Origin: Takakia lepidozioides | Lineage: Eukaryota; Streptophyta; Takakiopsida; Takakiales; Takakiaceae | DNA: 64,000 bases | NCBI GenBank assembly: GCA_030704615.1 | Contig: CM060734.1 | Coordinates: 20,212,001-20,276,000, forward strand | Reading direction: 5' to 3' | Part shown: piece by piece, positions 44,368 to 54,200 of the stretch | How the letters are laid out: every line of letters begins with the position of its first letter | How positions within the stretch are numbered: the stretch's first letter is position 1 | Notes under the pieces: model-generated | Told to the model about the DNA's origin: nothing | Databases searched by the model: none | The model's input: only the letters and a program-made list of their open reading frames with translations | Made by a program: the position numbers and the translations under genes

Positions 44368-47184
44368 ATGAACCGTCGCCTTATCTCCCAATTCGCCCCC
44401 CGCCCCCTCCGCGATATAAGGAAACACTTAGTGGTGTTTGGTTTAGCCCCCTCGTGGCGGTCACTCAGGGCACAAAGAGACACCCATCCGTCTTCGCCGG
44501 TTTTATCTGGAGATTCGGAGAGTATGCAAGATCAGCATCAATTACGGGCACTAGCCCTTGCGACACGCGCCCTTCCCGCTTCCTCCACGCAGCCACTCTC
44601 ATCGGCCCACAGGCGACTTCGTCATAGTATCATGTTAGGCCGCGTTGGCGAGTATTCACGGGCGGCCAAGGCTTTAGCACCTTCCTCACCAGCGCCTCCA
44701 TCACCGGATATTGTCATCGTCCTCGAAGCCCTTCATCTATCAGCTCAGGATATTCTGCCACTTTTTGTTGAGGACTTCGAGCCAGACCAAGATCTCAAGC
44801 TAGATCGGGAGGTCTTCACTTAGGCCTTCACGCGCAGTCCCCATCTTGCAGCGGCAAGTCCTTCCGGTCTCCTGTATGAGCAATTACGCGACTGCTTCTC
44901 TCCACATGACTCTGTTAGTGGCTTCTCTCAGCTATTTCAGATTTGCTCCTTTATTGCTGCTGGCCGTATCCATGCCTCAGTGGCCCGTCTCCTTGGGGCC
45001 TCCAGATTGTTGGCTATGAGCAAACCCTCAGGTACTGGCATCCGCCCTATCGCAGTTGGAGAGGTTCTTTACCGCCTTGTCAGCCGCTCACTTTGTATTC
45101 AGTTTCGAGATGCCTTCTCCGGACACCTCTTTCCGCACCAGTTCGGGGTCGCCACTCCAGGCGGTTGCGAGGCGGTGGTTCAGGAGATTTGTGCAGCTCT
45201 TGATCTTCATCCGGATTGGGTGGTTCTCCAGGTCGATGTCACCAATGCTTTCAACACTGTGTCACGAGCGGCTACCTTTCAGGAGCTCCGTTCAGCCGGG
45301 GGAGATTTCCACCAGCTCATTCCATTTGTTCGATTATTCTATGCATCTACCACTCCCCTATACTACAGTCATCATTCTCGCCTAGGTGAGTGCTCCATCA
45401 TTCAGTCCAAGGTTGGGACCCGCCATGGCGACCCTTTAGGAGGACCTTTGTTTGCCATGGCTCATGTCCGCGCCCTCACGACTTCTGTACAAGTTCACTC
45501 ATCTTGTCTTTTTCCGTCGGTGGCAGACAACACGCACATTGTAGGCCCTGCCTCACAAGTACTTTCAGCTTACTATTATTTTGTCACCCAACTCTCTGCC
45601 GTGGGCCTTTCAGTGCAACCTCGCAAATGTGCGGTGTGGTCTCCGTCCGGTCTCCCTGCAGATTTTGTCCTCCCTGCTCACTTCATTGCTCTGTCCAATG
45701 GCATCAGAATCCTGGGAGTCCCTTTTGGCACCACCCAGTTCACAACGTCATTTTTGGAAGATGCACTCCACCAGGATGTCACCCACGCCGATCTCCTTCC
45801 TAGGCTCGGAGATGTACAGGTAGCATATAGAATCTTGACCAAATGTTTCCTTCAGCGTCCCTCATATCTCTTGCACACTGTTCCACCCAGCCCAGATTTC
45901 CTACACCTCTTATCTGGGTTTAATACTACCATGATGACTATCTTCGGGAGATTGCTAGGACCAGGAGCTCTGGAGGGTGCTCAGGAACTTTTGCCACGAC
46001 AACAAGCCACCTTGCCCGTCTCTTCCGGTGGTGTGGGTCTTTTGTCCACTGTCACTACCGCCCCGTCAGCTTTCCTCGGCAGTTGGGCATTGGTGGCGCC
46101 AGCCCTCGCTTCACGATTTCTCTGTGACCATCGTCCATCCTTATGGACGCCATTGCACATATCGACAGTGGCATTTTACCCTTCCAGCAGCATCTCCGCT
46201 CTGCACAAGATCTTCTTCCGGCACCGGCGCGAGCATGTCTACCACCATTTGAGCAGTTGGTTGCTCAAGGCCTCGACCAACTTTAGGAGTCCATTTCCGA
46301 GCACGTGCACCGTCATTCCTTTTCCGGCATGCTCTCAAGTGCTTCTTCTGAGTTGCATCGAACCCGACTTCTATCATGCGCAGGACCCGGAGCAGGGGCA
46401 TGGTTGACAGCACGACCCACTATCGCACATTTTCGCCTCTCATCCCCTATTTTCACTACTACGCTCCGCCTTCGACTCGGTTTGCCTCATCCTTCGGCAT
46501 TGGGTCTTCAGCGCTGCGTCTATCTTCAGCCCATCGATGACTTTGTCATCCATCTCCTCCACTGTCCATGTGGTGGTGAGCGCACTGTGTCTCATGATAT
46601 GGTTCGCGATGCGGTGGCATCTATTGCTCGGGAGGCAGTGTATCATATACTGCGTGAGCAACCACATCTACGACCCACGCTCACGTCCCACTCTACACGC
46701 CGCCCTGTTGACATCGTCCTATCTAGAGATAGTTTGTGTACCTTAGCAGATGTCGTTTTCGCCGACCCCACTCGAGCGGATCTGCTATCTCGCGCAGCTA
46801 CCACACCAGGCACGACAGCCACTGTAGCAGCCCAGGCCAAGGAGCGCGACTACAGCGATTGTCACCCCACCGACATATTTCTTCCACTGACAATCGAAAT
46901 ATTTGGCTCATTGCACCGACACTTCGACGATTTCCTGCGGACATGTGTACATCATGCAGCCAAGAGCGGGTCCACTGACATCCCACATGCCTCCGTCCTT
47001 GTCGCCTACTATCGACAACGTGTTTCAGTTGCTTTGCAGAGAGCACAAGCCATCTCTATTTTGCATCGGACTGATGTGGCTAGCTCCGCGTCATCTCGTC
47101 TTCCGCCTCTGCCTGACACTTTGCCTATCTCCTTACCTGATCTCCTCCAGGCTGTTGGCTGGGAGGGTCGATCTGCTTGAGTAG
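44368..47184 (+). mobile_element. LINE family 2: reverse transcriptase plus C-terminal domain
   Basis: The first frame (to TAG at 44821-44823) continues past the stop as AAASPSGLLYEQLRDCF and GRIHASVARLLGASRLLAMS. The 44980-46407 frame has GTGIRPIAVGEVLYRLVSRS, VVLQVDVTNAFNTVSR (motif A), QSKVGTRHGDPLGGPLFAMA (motif B) and VADNTHIVG, where the DD box reads DN. A frame change near 46310 leads to the last domain (46305-47180): RLRLGLPHP, CPCGGERTVSHDMVRDAVAS, RRPVDIVL, LADVVFADP, LTIEIFGSLHRHFDDF. The acidic and Lys positions are compatible with a PD-(D/E)xK-type endonuclease, as in R2/NeSL-type LINEs, but that is an inference. Confidence 0.8.
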
Positions 47185-47365
47185 TTTACTATAGCTTCTG
47201 TTTTCGTCGCTGGTTGAGTAGCTTATTATAGCTTTTGTTTTTTTCTCTAGCTGAGTAGCTTACTATAATTTTTGTTTTCTTCTCTTGTTTCTTGCCCCCC
47301 CCCCCCCTTTTTGGGAACTTCACATCATATGCACGTTCACCCATTATACATGTTGTAAATAAAGT
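47176..47365 (+). repeat. LINE family 2 3' end: 38-bp triplicate and polyadenylation signal
   Basis: TGAGTAGYTTAYTATAGCTT-like units start at about 47177, 47215 and 47253. They are followed by a C9 run and AATAAAG at about 47358, a likely polyadenylation signal. Tandem short repeats at a LINE 3' end are common and may mark the tail recognised by its RT. Confidence 0.65.
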
Positions 47366-49001
47366 CTTATAGGGTTTCATCAAACAGACCCCTCCAAATG
47401 CAGCCCCTCTATTATCAAATTCTTCTCTTGTAACCACGACACCATTAACATTGAATCAGGTCTTCCACCATTTCAGCATGCTTCAAACCGCATGATCAGT
47501 TCCAGATGACTAAAATCCCACCAATCCACTAATTCGGTTACTACTCTAACTTACGCGTGTCGTTTTTGCTTTCACTGTTACAATATGTGCGATAATGACT
47601 ACGGGCTCACAATCCCGAAATGATTATGGAAAAATGCATTCAAGAGTGCAACAATCCGCTCCAAATAGATGATGATAATCTCGCCTGAGCTTTAACACAA
47701 CAGAATTTCCATGTGGCATGTTGCAGGGGAATGGCGGCTGCAATCCTGTGGCACTTCACCGCCTTATACTATTCAGAGCATAGGTTTGAGACGACCGATA
47801 TATGTAAAGCTTTATCAAATTTCTTGATGATGCGACTGTACAAAGGCTAACAATGAACAAGGACCTCTAAAAGTGGCAGTCATCCACTTCTGTGTGTGAT
47901 TATTGTGCGTGCCGGACAAGTTAGGAAAGTGATGACACCTACGTGATGGAGAGTATGGAAGCTTATACTGTAGTAAGTTAGGCAAGGAGAGTTGCCACAG
48001 ATCGAATTCACCTGAAGACGCGAAGAGCAGATTGGTGCTCTCTGTGGCAGTGACAACGACTATGGCGCCCTTGTCAGAGCAAAGATGCTCTTTGTAATAA
48101 CAAACCAGCGTCCAGGTCCTAACGTCATGGGCAAACTGGATTTGAACCTAGGAAGTTCTGACGTGGGGCCACCCATAAAGAGGGCAGCAGCTAAAACGAT
48201 TATAGTAATGGAGGGCGTAGTTAAGGCATAACGGAATTGTTGATTAACCTAATAATCTGTACCCACTGTTGTCCCACGGGCGTGAAAGCACGTCTTCTCT
48301 CTCTCTCTGTCGTCGCTCACGTTTCCCTCCGTTTCCTTGCGCTCTATCTATGGATTTCCTCTCTTTCTCTATTAACCGTCTGTCTGCCTGTCTGCATTTC
48401 TCTGTCATTGTTCCGCCCGTCCCTTGCGAATTTTTCCGCGGGAATGTGTCGATGTCTGAACTGAACCGTTCTTTGAATGTTTAGTAGATGCTGTGCGTTC
48501 CTGCTGTGTTGGGAAGGTCTTTGTGTCTCCTCTGCTCCGCCGACTTCGCAACTCGCTGCGTCGCTTCGGATATTTTTTTGTCAAACTTGGATTCTTGCAA
48601 AGGATTCCATGAAGTGGCTGAGACCTCCCCGTGCCGCAGATCTCACTCTCAATCTTTATTCCTTTCATGCTTTGATGTGTTGTCTTCTCTTTCCCTCTTT
48701 ACTTCCTGCCCGGGTTCCCTAGTTCATTTTCTAGCTTTGGCATTGCCGTCTCTTTTGAGTCTTCATATTCGGTTGGTGACATTTTCTTTTCATTTCATGT
48801 CGACTCATTATTTGTGGAGTGAATTCATCTTCTGTCTGTCTCGAACCTGTTGGAGTTCTCTACACATTTCCAAACCTCCTCTCCTCTCTCACTTTTTCTT
48901 TTCCCTCACTCCCCGATCACACGGGTCCAAGAGAATGGATCGCATGTGGCATTTCTATCTGTAGATTCCTCTGTTCTCTCCGTATCATCTTTTCAACTCA
49001 G
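47366..49001 (+). other. Upstream region of the Dicer-like gene
   Basis: No helicase-type motif (DExH box, or the VATxxAEEGLD-type motif of Dicer helicases) was found in any frame. A CT-rich stretch (CTCTCTCTCTCTGTCG) near 48296 and pyrimidine-rich runs to 49000 fit a promoter, 5' leader or intron ending in TTTTCAACTCAG at 49001. Confidence 0.45.
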
Positions 49002-49012
49002 TTGCTGTGGCG

Positions 49013-51231
49013 ATGGAGGTAGCACCTTCAGTTGGCCACTATGAGCGAGGCATTCCTCGAGTAATCCAAGCGCCTTCATCTCGCATGACAACTGATTCAC
49101 CTATCTGTTACATGTATTCCATTCGCTACACACTCCTCGAGACAGGGATGGATCCTTTGCAGCTTATAGCGACAAATTTTGCCTTGCTAGCCCCGCAGTA
49201 TTTGGACGAGGAAGTTGCGAGTATGTCCGTTAAGCTCCATCTTCCATCTTGTACCTCTGCTGAAGCTCAAATAAGCTACTGCGGGTCATTAGTTCTTGAT
49301 AATGGCAAGGTATGAGGCAATCCCACTGGGAATAAAAGGATATGATACTGAATTTGCCGGGGCATTATGCGAAGCAAGCCTGGATAGAGAACAATAAGTG
49401 TTTCATCGATACTGTATTATGTTTTGGTGTGATGAGAACATTACCTCGGCTTCTGCAAGTCTGGATGTTTGTTGGTTGCCTTTCGGAAGTCAGATTCGGT
49501 CCAAGGTATCGCTGGTTGTAATTTTTTTAATAATAGAGGGGGCATCATGGTTCTTTTTCCTTAAGGCTTCTCTAAATTCTTCGTGGGTGTGGGAAGGTGG
49601 AAACCATGAAGAGATTTACCTTGTGGCTCTTTCACTTGGTTCTTGGAAAATGTTACCCACTGCCAACCAGCTTGAGAGGAATTGCTGATGGACCAAAGAG
49701 ATACTATATATTACCATTAAAATGTGACGGACAATTTTCTGCACCGAAGGCGCCAGACTCCCTTATTGATTGGGGTGTAGTAGAGACTGCACTCAATTCC
49801 CGCCTCGTTTACAGACGGAAAGTCCTTTTTTATGGGGGTTTTGCTAAATTAGATGCTGCTAATTTTGATAGTGAAGATCACCCAAGAGAAGGGAGACTGC
49901 AAATGCGAAATGGCACATTTGGAGAGGAAGAACTAGTGGACGCAGTGGTTACATGTGCAAACAATGGTATGCCCTGTTATATTACTGCAATATCCAGGCA
50001 TCTCTCTGGCAGCAGCGCCCTTCCTTCTCAAGCTCCAGGGCCTGTGTCTATGACCTATGCTGAGTACTACATGGAGAAGTATGTTTGCTCTCGAATAAAG
50101 TGGTTTCTTGAAATTTCTTCTCTCATGAAAGTTTATTTGCTATGTGTGTTGAGTATGTTGCCCTTCTCTCTTAATGTCCTGCCAATGTTATTTCCTCTCC
50201 CTCATCTTCCAGTCATACTGTCTCCTGTGCACTTACATGGACGTATGTCTTACACAGCCCTCCAACTGTCCCTCAAGGGGCTGTGCGTGGAGTTGCATAA
50301 TGTGGACGTTAAACTTCCTGTCCTGAAATTTCTCTCACACAGGGAGACAGATAATCTTGATGCATGGATCTACCTTCTAATCTTTTTGACTGTGTCAATA
50401 CTTAAGTGAACGAATCTTTCGATGTCATGTTTATATTGCAAATTGCAGAGAACCTTATGCTCCAAATAAATACATTCATAAGTCAGCATAGGACTGGTAC
50501 AGATGATTGGATGGAATGGCTGCAAATTGCACCCCTAGGACTCTTAGTCCACTGTGACATCGCCTCTGGGTATGGCGCCTATGCACGTTTATCAATCTTC
50601 AAGATAGATGGGGAGAAAGAGGGTGTAGGAGCAAGAGAACTGGATGGAATAGCTGCATATTGGGCCCCTAGGACTCCTAGTACTGTAGTACCACTGGTCC
50701 CTGTGACATCTCCTCTGGGTGTTGCACCTATGCATGTTTATCAACCTTCAGGATTCAGGATAGAAGGGGAGAAAGAGGAGGGTGTAGGAGCAAGAGAACC
50801 AGACATTGCTAGAGCAACAGAGCATGACATTTAGTTATCAACACAGTAGGGTCAATGCGAGTGCATGATTTCCTAGCTGTTAATGTGAAGGAATCAGTTG
50901 TCAGCTGAAGGCTTCAGATAATTTGCTGTGAAGGTCATCAACGAGGGTCTTCTGGATATGTGTGAAGCAACTCTTAAAAATCATTGAAATGCTGACTGTG
51001 TGTTATCGGGTGCACCTTGTCCAGGTGCAAATACAAGTTGTTATATCCCAACCAACCACTTCTCAAAGGATGCCGACTGATACGGGCAGGCAATTATGTT
51101 AAGCGGCCATCTACGATCCCAGCAAATGGTAAAGACAAATTCTCAGATTTCTATGGAGAACGAAATTGCAGTGTTTCAGCCATCTGCTCCTGCATATACT
51201 GTAGTGTTGCAAGGAGCTGTCATAGACATTG
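49013..51231 (+). CDS. Dicer platform-PAZ exons
   Basis: The first exon reads YMYSIRYTLLETGMDPLQLI, then LDEEVASMSVKLHLPSC and SYCGSLVLDNGK, fitting the platform of plant DCLs (LDAEVxSMxxDL... YxGS). The next has GPKRYYILPLKCDG, LIDWGVVETALNSR and VSMTYAEYYMEK. Spliced from 50078 to 51025 this continues in phase as CKYKLLYPNQPLLKGCRLI, the PAZ hallmark (Y-x-x-x-Y then N/D-QPLL). PAZ holds the 3' end of the RNA. Confidence 0.75.
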
Positions 51232-54200
51232 GTGAGTGTGATGCTATTGGTAACTAGCTTTTAGAAGGTGCAACATAACATCGTCAATAACTCTGAGAAT
51301 CTTGGGGTCTAATGTGTAAGAGAACCAATCACTGGTCTAATCACTGAGCAAGTTTCTGGAGAAGAGTAGAAATATGTTTCCATGAATTTTATTTAGTCTA
51401 ACAATCTGGGCACTGGTCAGTGGTGAAAATATTGATTTCCATTTTCTATCTCATGACAAAAACAATTGAAAGCAAGGAAAGGAGAGGAATTGAACTTCAT
51501 GCATCCACAGGAGGCTACAGCTTATGGGACAAATGAAATGGACAAAGAAAGAATGATACCAGAAAGAAAGTGGGGCCCCTAACAAGAAGGACATGAAATA
51601 AAATGAAATGGTACAATATAGAATGCCCGCGGGAAGCTCAAAGAGCTTATGGGACAAGAGGACGAACACAACAAGACAGAGAGAGGGGTTACAACAGCCC
51701 AAAAGCAACTATTGCTGAAGGGATTGCAGAAGAGTCAACGTTTCATGCAGGTAAGCTGGCCAGCATTTCTGATCCTCATAAAGGAAGACCTCCTTGAGAG
51801 ATTGGGTAAGAAAGAAAAACGAATGAACTTTGTTACATGTGTGGAAGAGTCAAGAGGGACACAAGGGACAAATAGCAGTAGGAACGATTTCAGGAGGAAC
51901 CATACAGCTAGTATAGCAAAAAGAAACCACGTCCTTATCATGAGCAAAACGATAGAGATATGACAAAGAAAGGAAGATTGACAGATATATCAGGAACATT
52001 GCATTACAAGTCAAGTTGGGTAAATGAAGGATCACAAGGAATGACAAATTGAATTGGTTTCACCTGGTTGATTGTTCCTAGTAATGAATCTTGACTGTGA
52101 AAACTTCAGGAGGAGATGCTGCAACCATTTTGGAAATGGAAATTCCCCCGGAAATATGTGTACTGCATGTGGGCATGCAAGGCCAGCTGTACAGGGGTGC
52201 TATTCTACTTCCTTCTGTGCTTTACAGCCTGGAAATGGCATTGTTAGCTGCAGAGCTCCGGGACCTTATTGGGCCCTCTCTTTCCTGCTTGAAGGTCAGT
52301 TCCATTTCTTAGCTTGTATGTCTCGAGTCTGCTGTAGCTGTAGAACTGTGCCTCAAAACTTCCAGGCTTAGGAATGTGGAATATCACTCTGATTTCACAA
52401 TATTGTGCAAGATGTATCTGTATGTCTTTGATGGTTGGAAAACTACGCAGAAGATAAGATTGTGAACTTAATGGAACTTAGGTGCCTGCAGGTGCAAGAA
52501 GCTTTGACATCAGGGGCATGTGATGGAGACCTTTCCTATGAGACCCTGGAGCTATTGGGAGACAGCGTCCTTAATTTCACAGGAGGAGCGTATATGTATC
52601 TCAATAACTTGTCTTTTAATGGAGAAGAGCTGCATGTTGCTCGCCATGATTTAGTCAGTAATAGGACACTCTTTCAGTGTGCACTTGATAGTGGGCTCCC
52701 ACGGTATGTCTTTGCAGAACCTCTCAATATCAAATCATGGATTCCTCCAGGCCCAGCTCTGGGAGTTTGGCTGCAGAAAGGCTCGGTAAGAGATGAAGGA
52801 TATCTATCAAAATCCACTTTTTGTCTGCACTGAATGCTATGTTCACATGATCCACAATCCGAAATGCTTTAGACTCTTCTCTCAAGATTATGGTCCCAGT
52901 TTTGGGAACTATGATCACACTGAGTGTGAGTCATGCCATACCCTGTCATCATCCCTACACAACATCTAGTGAAACAAAAATATGTTGGCGATAAGTTGCA
53001 TCAGCTTATAATGGGCCCTGAATCTGGTATGAGGAGGACAAGTTATGATGTCCACAGGTCCACAGATCTGAAAGTCAGTTCGTAGGTCTACACAACCCAT
53101 GAAACTTCTTTAAGGAATGTAGATTTGTGAACATAGCAGGTCAATGTGGTGATAAATGTTTCCTACATATCTGGTGATTTTGAAATAGGTGGGTATGTTT
53201 ATATGTTACAACTGAGTTGAAAGGATCTGATGCAGGAGGGACAGCTTTTAGGTTTGAAGACTCTGGCAGATGTAGTAGAGGCCCTGGTGGGGACATACCT
53301 TATGAACGGGAACTTGGATTCGGCATTGACGGCAATGGCATGGCTCCGAGTACCCATTCATTTTCCATCCTCAGTTCCTCGAGACACTGGTTTTCTGGCG
53401 AGTAAGAGCTGTTTTAATCCATTGAGTGCGACAGACATGGACGCTCTCGAAAGCAAGCTTGGATATCAGTTCAAGAATAAGGGCCTTCTGATTTCAGCAT
53501 TTGATTTTGGGGCTGAAGCATCCTCCAAGCTGGGGGGCTTCGGATTTCACAGGCTGGAGGTTCTAGGTGACCTTTAATTTATTAAAAGCCAACTTCTTGG
53601 GGAGTGTTGAGTTCATTGTGCAGCATTACCTCTTTTTCTAAATTCTGTGCAAATTGATTGTACATATGGAAGACATTGCACCGTCTTGCACCATGGGGTG
53701 CGTCATTCTGGTAGTAAGAATTGGACTTCTTATGACTAAATTGCTTCCGTTGTGCCAACTTGATTGCAGGGGACTCCATCTTGGACTTCTTGATCACCCG
53801 ATACTTGGTGTGCCTGTACCCAGGGTTCAGTCCTTCACGTCTCAATGACTTAAAGCAGGCAACTGTCAACAGAGAGAACTTTGCTTTAGTGGCACTCAAT
53901 CATGGTTTGCATGTGTATTTGCAAAAAGTATCGCCTATTTTGGAAAGCCAAATCAATCTTTTTGCCACATATTTTTGGAAGGAGGGTGGCAGTGCTTTCG
54001 GTATAACAAAACAGAGCTCCCCCGAGGTTAGTGCCCATCTTCAACAGCATGTTTGGCTACATTTGGAAGAAGGGTTAGAAACACAGAAAATTGAGCACTG
54101 CGGAAAGGAAATGAAGTTCAATAACATCCATGCGAAGCTCAAAGGGCTTATATGAAATGAACTGAAATGTTACTTTACAATGTCCGAGGAAAATCTCAAA

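Noticed and set aside
44940-47046. Numerous shadow open frames on both strands over the family 2 LINE
   Set aside because: They are out-of-frame readings of the RT and its C-terminal domain.
48237-48964. Overlapping + strand frames upstream of the Dicer-like gene, considered as helicase exons
   Set aside because: No helicase motif is present; composition is CT-rich and Leu/Ser/Phe-rich in several frames at once, as in a leader or intron.
50278-50409. Open frame GLCVELHNVDVKLPVLKF considered as the continuation of the Dicer PAZ domain
   Set aside because: The GTATGT donor at 50079 joins in phase to CKYKLLYPNQPLLKG at 51025, which carries the PAZ QPLL hallmark; the alternative needs a poorer donor.
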